The notes under the pieces: generated by a model
Databases searched by the model: none
Seen by the model: only the letters and a program-made list of their open reading frames with translations
What the model was told of the DNA's origin: nothing
Origin: an uncultured Lachnospiraceae bacterium
Lineage (GTDB): Bacteria; Bacillota; Clostridia; Lachnospirales; Lachnospiraceae
Assembly: GCA_910577115.1 (NCBI GenBank)
Contig: CAJTMC010000024.1
Span: forward strand, 1-61,607
DNA length: 61,607 bases
Direction: 5' to 3'
Part shown: one piece after another, positions 7,294-15,788 of the stretch
How positions within the stretch are numbered: position 1 is the stretch's first letter
Layout: the number at the start of each line of letters is the position of its first letter
Program-made: the position numbers and the translations under genes

Positions 7294-9480
7294 ATGAAAG
7301 AACAAAAAATGACTTGTGAACAGGTATATGATACGGGCTTACTTTATCACCATTACGCAAACACTGCCTACCCGCTGACGCCAACGTCTTTTATGCAGTA
7401 TAAGCTGACCGGTGAAAAAGAGATTTATGATTTTGTCTGTGAGGAATGGAAAAACGTGGAGGAATTGTCGCTCTATATTCACATTCCGTTCTGCAAGGCG
7501 CGTTGTAAATTTTGCGAATATGTTGTCCTTGAAAACCCGTCGGAGGCGGTGCAGGACGAATATATAGAACTGCTTTTAAAAGAAATGGAATTGTATTCCC
7601 ATATTTTAAAAGGCAAAAAAATCGTAGGCTGTGATTTGGGCGGCGGGACGCCTGCTATGCTGTCCATAAATAATCTTAATAAAATAACAGATGCTATTCA
7701 ATGTTTGTTTGAAATACAAAAACAAGTGATATTTAATATAGAAATAACGCCTGCCATTGCAGCGGACGAACCTGAAAAATTAAAAGCAATTTATGAAATG
7801 GGATACCGGCGTATCAGCATGGGCGTGCAGACGGTTTCCGAAAAGCTGTTGTCTGAGCTTGGCAGGGACGGCTCGAAAAGCATTTATGAAAGGGCAGCAG
7901 CCAATATCAGAAAAGCGGGATTTGAAGGCTTTAATATTGACCTGATGTATGGGTTTTTAAACCAGTCAGAGAGAGATTTCGACAATACGCTGCATTATGC
8001 GATTGGATTAAAGCCGGATTTTATTACACTTTACCGAAACCGTTATAAAGGTACGAAAATGGAATATGAAGCGGGCGGCGTTTCGATTTATAAGGCGATG
8101 TATCAGTACCGCATTGCGTATCGCGTGCTGACGCAGAACGGATACATGGCAAATGTCGGAAAGAATACCTTCAGCCGGATTCCGGATAATTACGGCACAA
8201 GCGATTATCTGACAAAACGAGTCATTGAGGGAACGCCTTACGTCGGTATGGGATTGGGCGCACAGTCGTTTGGTATGAATTATCTGGCATATAATCTTGG
8301 AGCAGCAGAGAAAAAAATGGAACGATACCGCGCAGCAATCCTGCGCGGCGTGCTTCCGTTTCAGGATATTTACTGCCTGCCTTTGGAGGAGTCCATTGCC
8401 AAAATGGTATCTGTAGCGTTTTATTTTGCCTTTGTGGATATGGAGGCATTTCATAAAAGATTTGGAATTGACTTTCGGGAACGATTCCATGATGAAGTCC
8501 GCTTTGTGCTGGAAAACGGATTAATGGAAATTAAGGGAAGCAGAATATATCTGACAGAGCGCGGCTCGGATTACGTAAACGGAGTCATTCCGCTGTTCTA
8601 TTCGGAACGCTCTAAGCTGGAACTAAAATCCGCATTTGCCAAGAAGAACAGCGATGAAAAATCCGATGAGGAGCTGTTTCTTTCCTCGTATCGCATGGAG
8701 GACTATGACAGACCGTCTGTCACAACGGATATCGTAGCTTTTACGGTCAGAAGTGAGGAGGACGAAAGCTGGCGAAAGGACACGAAAGCGAACAATTTGT
8801 CAGTGCTTTTGATTCGAAGGGGCGAGCATCCGTTTATGAACCACTGGGCGATTCCGGGAGGTTTTTTGAAAATGGACGAAACGCTTGAAGAGTGCGCGTT
8901 GCGTGAGATTACAGAGGAAGCGGGTGTTACGCCGGTTTCGATTATGCCGGTGGGCACATTCAGCGCGTGCGACCGCGATCCGCGTGGAAGAATTATTTCA
9001 AATGCGTTTACGACGATTATCAGCGAGGAATCGGCGCGCATTATGGCGAGTGATGATGCGATTGATGCAAAATGGTTTGATGTTTTTTATGAGCAGAGGG
9101 AAAACGGAAATTATGCGCTAAGGCTTGTCGGTGATACTCTGACGCTTGAGGCGGAGCTTGCCGTTAAGGGAAAGCAGTTTGGCACAACAACGTTTGAAAT
9201 CGTTCATAACGGAAATCTTGCGTTTGACCATGCAGCGATTCTTGCGACGGCGTTGGAACGGCTGCGCGACAAGGCGGAAGGCTTTGACGCGATTTTCGAC
9301 TTTTTGCCGGAGAAGTTCACATTGACGGCGCTGCAAAAGGTACAGGAAACAATTTTGAATGTATCCTTGCTGCCTGCGAATTTTAGAAGAAAAATTGCCG
9401 ACTATGTGGTGGAAACAGATGAGTATACAACGGGGGCAGGGCACAGACCGGCGAAGCTGTATAAAAGAAAGGCGCAGTAA
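7294..9480 (+). CDS. Radical SAM (HemW/HemN-like) - NUDIX - NrtR-type winged-helix fusion
   Basis: 728 residues from ATG 7294 (AGGA five bases upstream); a longer frame back to 7213 would overlap the PARG gene. Residues about 55-430 are a HemW/HemN-like radical SAM domain with the [4Fe-4S] motif C67-x3-C71-x2-C74 (FCKARCKFC), GGGTP near 116-120 and a HemN C-terminal helical part. Residues about 475-620 are a NUDIX hydrolase with an intact box from GFLKMDE to REITEEAGV (residues 523-545), followed by RDPRGRIIS typical of the ADP-ribose-pyrophosphatase/NrtR group. Residues about 668-725 (FTLTALQ, NFRRKIADY, RPAKLY) match the winged-helix tail of NrtR regulators. Thus one chain combines radical chemistry, nucleoside-diphosphate hydrolysis and a likely DNA-binding module. 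It ends the operon, 22 bases after the PARG gene. Confidence 0.8.
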   Translation: MKEQKMTCEQVYDTGLLYHHYANTAYPLTPTSFMQYKLTGEKEIYDFVCEEWKNVEELSLYIHIPFCKARCKFCEYVVLENPSEAVQDEYIELLLKEMELYSHILKGKKIVGCDLGGGTPAMLSINNLNKITDAIQCLFEIQKQVIFNIEITPAIAADEPEKLKAIYEMGYRRISMGVQTVSEKLLSELGRDGSKSIYERAAANIRKAGFEGFNIDLMYGFLNQSERDFDNTLHYAIGLKPDFITLYRNRYKGTKMEYEAGGVSIYKAMYQYRIAYRVLTQNGYMANVGKNTFSRIPDNYGTSDYLTKRVIEGTPYVGMGLGAQSFGMNYLAYNLGAAEKKMERYRAAILRGVLPFQDIYCLPLEESIAKMVSVAFYFAFVDMEAFHKRFGIDFRERFHDEVRFVLENGLMEIKGSRIYLTERGSDYVNGVIPLFYSERSKLELKSAFAKKNSDEKSDEELFLSSYRMEDYDRPSVTTDIVAFTVRSEEDESWRKDTKANNLSVLLIRRGEHPFMNHWAIPGGFLKMDETLEECALREITEEAGVTPVSIMPVGTFSACDRDPRGRIISNAFTTIISEESARIMASDDAIDAKWFDVFYEQRENGNYALRLVGDTLTLEAELAVKGKQFGTTTFEIVHNGNLAFDHAAILATALERLRDKAEGFDAIFDFLPEKFTLTALQKVQETILNVSLLPANFRRKIADYVVETDEYTTGAGHRPAKLYKRKAQ

Positions 9481-9513
9481 GGAGCGCTTCCGCCGAAAAA
9501 TCGCGCAAATCGT

Positions 9514-9542
9514 TTGACAGGACATGTGGATTATATTACAAT
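9514..9542 (+). promoter_or_regulatory. Promoter of the Gln-rich membrane protein gene
   Basis: TTGACA at 9514-9519 and TACAAT at 9537-9542 with a 17-base spacer, 45 bases ahead of the chosen start codon at 9588. It separates this gene from the upstream operon. Confidence 0.65.
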
Positions 9543-9587
9543 CGTTACTAACAATTGGAAAATATAGTGAGAGGCTGGGAACAGAAG

Positions 9588-10658
9588 ATGGAAAACGGCA
9601 ATTTTTGGGACTGGGACAATGGAGAGGAACACAGCGTTTCGGCCGTGTATAGGGATACGGAAGCCGGAACAGAAGATGCCGGAACGCAAAGCGATGTACC
9701 TCGAAGCGATGTACCTCAAAGCAGTGTAGAAAATAGTGTAGAAAACAATGCGGCAGTACAAAGTACTATTGTGCAGAACAATATGGAACAAAATACGACG
9801 GTGAAACAGGATTCCACACAAACTGACACAGCACAAAATTTGGAAATGGATAATGGTTCCATGCAAAAGGAAGAACTACATAATGCAAATATAGAACATA
9901 TGAACGATTCTTCGGTGGAGGCTGTGGCAGAAAGCAACTTTATTTTGGTTGGTAATCCACAGAACCCGATACAAAGCCCTGCTGTGCAATCCGATACGTC
10001 CTTTGTGCAGACGACGCAATACCAAAAACCCGCAAATCAACAGACACGGCATCAGGAAACGGGATACCAACAGACGCAACCTCAGGAAATCGGATACCAG
10101 CAAACGCAGTATCAGGAAACGGGATACCAGCAGACGCAGTATCAGGAGACGGGATACCAGCAGTCAGAATACCAGCAGACGCAATATCAACAAGACCAGC
10201 AAAATAACTTTCAGCAAATCATACCAATAAACAACACGCAGCAAAATCAAGGCACAAAGAATCAGAAAGGAAATCGGAACCAAAATACGGACTATAGCGC
10301 AAATTTCGATTCAAAAGACATTTCCGAAAACAAGGTATCGGCAATGGCGGCATATCTTCTAGGGCCTGTCGGAATTATCATCGCCCTGCTGATAGCACGC
10401 GACTCCGCATACACAGCATTTCATGTGCGGCAGGCGCTCAAACTCACAGTATGCAGCGTTGCGCTTGAAATCATTGCGGCAATCCTTGCACTGTTTGGCA
10501 TGATACCGCTTGTGGGAATTATCTTCAAGCTTGTACTTGTAATCATCTGCATCATATGGCTTGGCGTACTTGTGCTTAGGCTGATTGCAATCGCACAGGT
10601 GTGCGACGGGGAGGCGCGGGAGCCGGCGATTGTCGGTAAAATGAAATGCTTCCATTAA
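9588..10658 (+). CDS. Membrane protein with long Gln/Asn/Thr-rich repeat region and DUF4870-like C-terminus
   Basis: 356 residues from ATG 9588 (MENGNFWDW); an in-frame TTG at 9555 is less likely because it lies too near the promoter. Residues about 15-250 are hydrophilic, low in complexity and rich in Gln, Asn, Thr and Ser, with a 10-residue repeat QETGYQQTQY in four copies. Residues about 255-345 contain three predicted membrane helices (AAYLLGPVGIIIALLIA, the segment before LFGMIPLVG, and IICIIWLGVLVLRL) and the AFHVRQALKL motif, the pattern of DUF4870/Tic20-like small membrane proteins. Function is unknown; the repeats suggest a disordered cytoplasmic tether of variable length. Confidence 0.7.
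   Translation: MENGNFWDWDNGEEHSVSAVYRDTEAGTEDAGTQSDVPRSDVPQSSVENSVENNAAVQSTIVQNNMEQNTTVKQDSTQTDTAQNLEMDNGSMQKEELHNANIEHMNDSSVEAVAESNFILVGNPQNPIQSPAVQSDTSFVQTTQYQKPANQQTRHQETGYQQTQPQEIGYQQTQYQETGYQQTQYQETGYQQSEYQQTQYQQDQQNNFQQIIPINNTQQNQGTKNQKGNRNQNTDYSANFDSKDISENKVSAMAAYLLGPVGIIIALLIARDSAYTAFHVRQALKLTVCSVALEIIAAILALFGMIPLVGIIFKLVLVIICIIWLGVLVLRLIAIAQVCDGEAREPAIVGKMKCFH
10051..10190 (+). repeat. 30-bp in-frame tandem repeat encoding QETGYQQTQY
   Basis: Four consecutive 30-base units at 10051-10080, 10081-10110, 10111-10140 and 10141-10170, each beginning ATCAGGAAACGGGATACC with a few substitutions, then a partial unit. Unit length is a multiple of three, so copy number can change without a frameshift. 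Confidence 0.9.
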
Positions 10659-10735
10659 CTTTTGCCAAAACCTTTTGATTATGTGCAGAATACAGTATAA
10701 AATGGATTCGGCGCAGCATTCTTACCAAAGCTATG

Positions 10736-10759
10736 AGTATATTTAAAAATACTTTTTTT
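10736..10759 (+). terminator. Weak AT-rich terminator
   Basis: AGTAT at 10736-10740 and ATACT at 10749-10753 followed by a run of T. The stem is only five pairs. The rest of the 159-base spacer to the convergent gene at 10818 shows nothing further. Confidence 0.35.
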
Positions 10760-10817
10760 AAGGAACAGGCAAAAGACCCGCAGATTGATTGATAAGTTTA
10801 TCCTGTCCATTAAAAAG

Positions 10818-11558
10818 TCAGGCTTGCAGCCGATAGCTGCAGCGCACTTTCTTTTCGGCAATACAATTGCAGACTTCTTTATAATACTTATATTTACTGA
10901 TAGGGAGATGTTCTCCTGTTGTCAGCATTACGTGGCTGCGGTTATAGGCGGCCACGTATTTTGTGTTAATCAGATAAGACTGGTGGATACGAAGAAACGT
11001 GCACTGTTTTGAGGAAACAAGCGCTTCGACATCGCTCAGCTTTTTATAGAAGGCATTATTCTGCGCTTCGTCCGTACATACAATACACGTGCGTCTGCCC
11101 TCGGAAACAAAATATTTGATACTGTCGTAGGGAGCATGAAGATAGGACGGGCGCTTGTAATAGGAGAAGGTGTTTTCTTTGTCAAGCGTCGCTTCATAGG
11201 CAAGAAGGGCATAAGTCCAAAGCTGCTTTCTGCTTTTATTCGGAATTGTATAGAGCGGCTCGAGAAGCGCATCATTGGGCGGCTTAATATAGCTTCGGTT
11301 TTGAAAGACAACAGAAACAAGCTTCGGATTGATTTCCTTTAAGGAAAGCGCCGCCATGCGGATCAGCCCGTATTCTCCCATAATATCATAAAAAAACAAA
11401 TCAGGAAATCTGCGCCGGATACCGCGCCGCAGTTCGGCAGTATTGCGATAACAGTTGATATTGTAATCAATGCCACGCCGGTCAAAGCAGATGCCAAGCT
11501 CCATGTACATAAAGGAAAGCTCTGCTTCATTTTCAAAACAAAGTGCAATATTGATCAT
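10818..11558 (-). CDS. LytTR-family regulator with a degenerate receiver-like N-terminus
   Basis: 246 residues. The start is placed at 11558 (MINIALCF), where AAGGAG stands eight bases upstream; a 51-residue extension in the same frame lacks a ribosome site. Residues about 140-240 are a LytTR DNA-binding domain (YFVSEGRRTCIV, then FLRIHQSYLIN and YVAAYNRSHVMLTTGEHLPIS). Residues 1-125 have the length and rhythm of a receiver domain with an Asp in FFYDIMGEYG, but the usual N-terminal acidic pair is only FENE and the switch residues are unclear, so phosphorylation is doubtful. No kinase gene is adjacent. It is convergent with the Gln-rich protein gene and divergent from spmB. Confidence 0.8.
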   Translation of the reverse strand: MINIALCFENEAELSFMYMELGICFDRRGIDYNINCYRNTAELRRGIRRRFPDLFFYDIMGEYGLIRMAALSLKEINPKLVSVVFQNRSYIKPPNDALLEPLYTIPNKSRKQLWTYALLAYEATLDKENTFSYYKRPSYLHAPYDSIKYFVSEGRRTCIVCTDEAQNNAFYKKLSDVEALVSSKQCTFLRIHQSYLINTKYVAAYNRSHVMLTTGEHLPISKYKYYKEVCNCIAEKKVRCSYRLQA

Positions 11559-11797
11559 GTTAAAACGCTCCTTAGTAAAATAAAATATAAAAATTGGAAA
11601 TCGGACGAAACTGTCCATAAGAATGTGATGCGAACCAAACAAATCACAAAAAGCATCATACGAAAAAATAAAACAAGGGTAAATAGGAAGAAAGTACCAA
11701 AAACCGAACATAATGTCAAAAATTTAACAAACATGAACAGACAAAAAATGAAATATACATAGACTAAGTCACATCATACAAAGAAGGCTCTGAGCAA

Positions 11798-12319
11798 ATG
11801 GCACAGCTATCAACAATTCTGATTCCCGCACTCATTTTTTATATTATAGCAATGGGACTTTCCCAAAAAAAGGATATCTATGCAAGTTTTACAAAAGGCG
11901 CAAAAGACGGTATCAAAACCGTGGCAGAAATTGTGCCTACACTGATTGGGCTGATGATTGCGGTCGGCGTGCTGCGTGCGTCGGGATTTTTGGAGTTTAT
12001 CGGAGGAGTTATGGGAAACATAATCAGCCATATTACCCCTGACTTTCCAAATGAGCTGATTTCCCTCTTTATCGTAAAGCTGTTTTCCTCGTCGGCGGCA
12101 ACGGGACTTGCGTTGGACATATTTAAACAATACGGTACCGATTCCTTTGCAGGACTCGCAACTTCACTTGCGCTTGCAAGTACAGAGACGGTATTTTACA
12201 CAATGTCCGTATATTTTATGGCGGCAAAGGTAACAAAAACGCGCTGGACGCTTGCAGGAGCAATGCTTTCTACATTTGCAGGGCTTGCGGCGAGTGTCAT
12301 TATCGCAGGGATCATGTAA
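11798..12319 (+). CDS. spmB: Spore maturation protein B
   Basis: 173 residues, the usual SpmB length. The sequence starts with a membrane helix (ILIPALIFYIIAMGL), contains the nucleoside-recognition pattern EIVPTLIGLMIAVGVLRASG, and ends with SSAATGLALDIF, SLALASTETVFYTMSVYF and AGLAASVIIAGIM. With SpmA it is needed for full spore core dehydration and heat resistance in Bacillus and Clostridium; the transported molecule is unknown. The start is ATG 11798 after a modest GAAGG site. Its partner spmA ends at 195, so the pair is split by an 11.6 kb accessory block. The 239-base upstream spacer (11559-11797) is A-rich and has no clear promoter match that I can support. Confidence 0.88.
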   Translation: MAQLSTILIPALIFYIIAMGLSQKKDIYASFTKGAKDGIKTVAEIVPTLIGLMIAVGVLRASGFLEFIGGVMGNIISHITPDFPNELISLFIVKLFSSSAATGLALDIFKQYGTDSFAGLATSLALASTETVFYTMSVYFMAAKVTKTRWTLAGAMLSTFAGLAASVIIAGIM

Positions 12320-12372
12320 CTATGGGTGAAATGACCGTGAAAGATTTGTTTCGACAAATTTTTTCAAAATAA

Positions 12373-12401
12373 TTGAATAATTATGCAATTTATTATATAA
12401 T
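12373..12401 (+). promoter_or_regulatory. Promoter ahead of the two-component genes
   Basis: TTGAAT at 12373-12378 and TATAAT at 12396-12401 with a 17-base spacer. The predicted transcript start (about 12408) lies only some ten bases before the hairpin at 12415. Confidence 0.6.
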
Positions 12402-12414
12402 TTATATGTAGAAT

Positions 12415-12450
12415 CTCCAATCATTATACGGAAAGTGATTGGGGGTTTTT
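12415..12450 (+). terminator. Terminator or attenuator hairpin
   Basis: CTCCAATCA at 12415-12423 pairs with TGATTGGGG at 12436-12444 (one G-T pair), followed by five T. It could end spmB transcripts or, because a promoter sits just upstream, attenuate the two-component operon that starts at 12492. Confidence 0.75.
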
Positions 12451-12491
12451 CAAGTAGTTGTAAAGAGTAAGAGATAAAAAGGACATTTCAT

Positions 12492-13223
12492 ATGGACAGG
12501 ATTTTGATAGCGGAGAGTAATACAGAACTGGCGTCGCAGTTAAAGAGAGTTTTTGCAGACGTTAATAACTATCCCATGAGCTGCGATACGATAAAAAAGA
12601 CGCGCACAATGCTGAATTGCGAAAGGTGGGCGCTTTTGCTGGTTGACGAGAAAATGACAGACGGCAGAGGGATTGAGCTGCTCGAAGGCCTGAGTGAAAA
12701 TATTATAGTGATTATGATTCTTGCAGAAGATACGGAATTGAGTGAAGGCGGGCTGCACAAGTACGGCGTGGCAGACTTTATCAAAAAGCCGTTTAATCCG
12801 ATTGTCCTTAAAGCAAAGGTCGGCACACAGCTGCAAAAGAAGAAATTAAGTTGTAAAGTTGGCTCCAGTGCCTGCTTTGACGCGCTTGGCGTGGCATTTC
12901 CGGAATTTATGGCGGGCGATAAAACAGTCTATATTGATAAATATGAGTTTGATTTTGACCATAGAGAATATAAATATAAAGAGCGAAAAATTATGCTTGG
13001 CGACTTGGAGCAATGCCTGCTGAAACTGCTTGTCGAAAACAGAGGAGTTGTACTAAAGAAAAATACATTAATGGAGAGACTGCAGGCTGAGAGCGGCGAA
13101 GAAATCGACAGCGACTTGCTTGCGGAGACAGTGCAGGTTCTGGTGGAAAAGCTGCATGCATTTCGATATATTAAAACAATATTCGGTATCGGATATATGT
13201 GGACAGCCTATAAGGACATGTGA
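12492..13223 (+). CDS. Response regulator, receiver plus OmpR-type winged helix
   Basis: 243 residues. Residues 1-115 are a receiver domain with the phospho-acceptor Asp in LLLVDEKMTDGRG (about D53) and the conserved Lys in DFIKKPFNP; the N-terminal acidic pair is reduced to a single Glu (ILIAESN) and the Thr/Ser switch position is Ala (MILAED). Residues about 150-240 form an OmpR/PhoB winged helix (ECLLKLLVENRG-like segment, ending FGIGYMW). It lies 15 bases upstream of the hybrid kinase and is presumably its partner. The missing acidic residue could alter Mg binding and phosphorylation. Confidence 0.85.
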   Translation: MDRILIAESNTELASQLKRVFADVNNYPMSCDTIKKTRTMLNCERWALLLVDEKMTDGRGIELLEGLSENIIVIMILAEDTELSEGGLHKYGVADFIKKPFNPIVLKAKVGTQLQKKKLSCKVGSSACFDALGVAFPEFMAGDKTVYIDKYEFDFDHREYKYKERKIMLGDLEQCLLKLLVENRGVVLKKNTLMERLQAESGEEIDSDLLAETVQVLVEKLHAFRYIKTIFGIGYMWTAYKDM

Positions 13224-13238
13224 TGGCGGGGAGTAGTT

Positions 13239-15650
13239 ATGTGGGAAACAATTCGTGAAAAAATTAACAAAACAGATGTGCACTTTGTGCTGGGAGTCGT
13301 GTATGCCGCATTTTTAATGGGAGTCTTTGTGATTACAGTGTGTGTGTTCATTGATGCGCCTGAACAAGGACATTTCAGGGAGCTGGGGAATAATGATGTG
13401 TGGTTTGGGGACGGCTGGCATTATACTATAGACGATGCGCCTGTAAGTACACAGAACGATCAGTATATGAAAATAAATGCCGTCAACGGAAAGACCGCCA
13501 TTACAAAAACGATGGAGCGCACGCCCTCAGCGGAAGAATATTTCTGCTTTCGTGTAAGGGCACAGGAACTATACATATACGTTAACGGAGAACTGCTTTA
13601 CAATAAAATATATAAGGACCGATACTGGGAGTACGCAAAGCATGTGTATCTCCTTCATCAGATCGCAATGGGTGGTGTGCAGGAGGGCGATGTCATTACA
13701 ATTGAGATTAGCTCGGAAGGTGCAGATTTTTTTAATTTACAGTTTCCGGGGCTGGGGGACCGGTATGCGCTTGTCCGGTATATAATGCTCAAAACAAGAA
13801 GCAGTCTTTTCGTGTGCCTTGTGGCAGCAATTATCGTGATTATGAATTTGGCGACAAGACATTCCCCTATTTTGACAGAGAAGCTGCATGATATGAAATC
13901 ACTTCACTGGCTGGCAGTCTTCTTGATTCTGGCGATTGTTTATGTCAGTACTGATTCGGGATTTCTGGATATTTTTGTTGAGAAAACAGGAATGGTTAGC
14001 TGGCTCAACGGTGTATCACAGCTTCTTTTGCCGATACCGTTGGTCCTTTTTACCAAAACAGCTTTCTTTTCGGGACATAAACGATATGATGTTTTGGTGT
14101 TTTTCTATTTTGCGCTTTCTGTTGTGGCCATTGTGCGTTATGTCATTTTTGCCGACAGCATGACAAGTGCGTTTTTGCAGCTGCATGCTCTGATTGCAGT
14201 GTCAATTGCGGCATGTATTATGAGCTTTGTGCAGGAAAAGACAGTATTTGCGGCTGAGGTTGTCGTGGGATTTGCGGCTGTATTAACCGGAACGGCAGCG
14301 ACGGTCGTGGCCTATTGGAGCGGAATCGCGGAGCCGGCATCCGTCTTCTTCGGATACGGAATTCTGATATTCAGCATATGCATGCTGGTATGGATTGTCA
14401 GAAGCCGCTATGAACTGGATAAGCTGCGCAGGGAGGCAGACCATGTATTTTGGGAACGCGATATGAAGGCGGCCGAAAAGGCGAATAAACAGAAAAGCAA
14501 GTTTTTGTCCCATATGTCACATGAAATCCGCACGCCGTTAAATGCGATACTTGGAATGAACCAACTGATTTTGCGCGAGGCAACAGACACGAATATTAAG
14601 AAGTACGCAAATAACATTCAAAATGCGGGTGATACGCTTTTGGGGATTATCAACGATGTGCTTGATTTTTCCAAAATTGAAACAGGGAAAATTGATATTA
14701 TTGAGTCAAACTATTCCCTTTCTGTGGTGCTTAACGATATTGTCGTGATGATACAGGGAAGAGCAGATACAAAAGGACTGGACCTTCAGGTTGAGGTGGA
14801 CGGCAATATACCGGATATGCTTTACGGCGACGAGGTACGTGTAAAACAGGTCATTATTAATCTGATGACAAATGCCGTAAAGTATACAAAGGAAGGTTGG
14901 ATTAAGCTCAGCGTCAGCATGAAGGCAATGTCACACTATCTTGATGATAACGGCATCGTTCTTGTGGTAAGCGTATCCGACAGTGGCATGGGCATCAAGG
15001 AAGAAGAGCGGGATAAGCTCTTTAAGGAATTTGAGCGTCTTGACCGCCAGCAAACCAAGAATATAGAAGGAACGGGGCTGGGACTGAGCATTACGGCACA
15101 ACTTGTAACGCTTATGAAGGGTAAAATCAGTGTGGACAGTGTTTATGGAGAAGGCTCTGTATTTACGATAGAAATTCCGCAGAAAATTGTTGAATATGCA
15201 CCGATTGGGGATTATCGAAAGCGCTTTGAGATATTATCCGGTAATCAGCAGGAGGACAGTCTTGATAACCTGCATTTTGTTGGAAAACGTGTGTTTGTTG
15301 CAGACGACAATGAAATGAATCTTGAAGTGATTGCCGCATTGCTCGAAATACTTGACATTGATGTGGAGAAGGCGAATGGCGGGCAGGAAGCAATTGACCG
15401 TCTTGATCAGGAGCATTATGATTTGATTTTTACAGATGATATTATGCCCGAGGTCGGAGGGCGGCAGGTAATGCGTCACATTCGTGAGAACGAAAACAGC
15501 GTCAGCCACAATACGCCGATTGTAGTGCTTACGGCAAATGCGATAGCAGGTGCGCGTGAGGAATATATTGCACTTGGTTTTGATGACTATATGACGAAGC
15601 CCATCGATGTAGATGTTTTGCAAAAAATACTAATAAAATATTTAAAATAG
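13239..15650 (+). CDS. Membrane hybrid histidine kinase with C-terminal receiver
   Basis: 803 residues. One membrane helix at about 17-38, an extracellular domain to about 185 with the fold pattern of 7TMR-DISM extracellular sensors (EEYFCFRVRAQELYIYVNGELL), then some seven hydrophobic segments between 188 and 388. A HisKA dimerisation domain follows, with the phospho-accepting His428 in FLSHMSHEIRTPLN, a HATPase domain with N-box (INLMTNAVKYT), G1 (DSGMGI) and G2 (GTGLGLSI) motifs, and a receiver (VFVADDNEMN, the Asp in IFTDDIMP, TANA, TKP) in the last 120 residues. The signal is unknown. It is cotranscribed with the response regulator at 12492, from which it is 15 bases distant. Confidence 0.9.
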   Translation: MWETIREKINKTDVHFVLGVVYAAFLMGVFVITVCVFIDAPEQGHFRELGNNDVWFGDGWHYTIDDAPVSTQNDQYMKINAVNGKTAITKTMERTPSAEEYFCFRVRAQELYIYVNGELLYNKIYKDRYWEYAKHVYLLHQIAMGGVQEGDVITIEISSEGADFFNLQFPGLGDRYALVRYIMLKTRSSLFVCLVAAIIVIMNLATRHSPILTEKLHDMKSLHWLAVFLILAIVYVSTDSGFLDIFVEKTGMVSWLNGVSQLLLPIPLVLFTKTAFFSGHKRYDVLVFFYFALSVVAIVRYVIFADSMTSAFLQLHALIAVSIAACIMSFVQEKTVFAAEVVVGFAAVLTGTAATVVAYWSGIAEPASVFFGYGILIFSICMLVWIVRSRYELDKLRREADHVFWERDMKAAEKANKQKSKFLSHMSHEIRTPLNAILGMNQLILREATDTNIKKYANNIQNAGDTLLGIINDVLDFSKIETGKIDIIESNYSLSVVLNDIVVMIQGRADTKGLDLQVEVDGNIPDMLYGDEVRVKQVIINLMTNAVKYTKEGWIKLSVSMKAMSHYLDDNGIVLVVSVSDSGMGIKEEERDKLFKEFERLDRQQTKNIEGTGLGLSITAQLVTLMKGKISVDSVYGEGSVFTIEIPQKIVEYAPIGDYRKRFEILSGNQQEDSLDNLHFVGKRVFVADDNEMNLEVIAALLEILDIDVEKANGGQEAIDRLDQEHYDLIFTDDIMPEVGGRQVMRHIRENENSVSHNTPIVVLTANAIAGAREEYIALGFDDYMTKPIDVDVLQKILIKYLK

Positions 15651-15711
15651 AGATTTTTTTAGTGGAAAAGACGGTTTTTATATGGATTCTATTTTTTTGG
15701 ACGGAAAATCA

Positions 15712-15740
15712 TTGACTTTTCTAAAAAAAAAGCAGATACT
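15712..15740 (+). promoter_or_regulatory. Promoter of the HPr-like gene
   Basis: TTGACT at 15712-15717 and GATACT at 15735-15740, 17-base spacer, A-rich between. Transcription would start about 40 bases before the gene. Confidence 0.5.
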
Positions 15741-15788
15741 GATAGACAGTGCAGGCCAAGTAAAACAGAAAGTTTACTAATAGGAGGA

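Noticed and set aside
10051..10190. Regular 30-bp repeats, considered as a CRISPR array
   Set aside because: The units are contiguous with no spacers and stay in frame in a Gln-rich protein.
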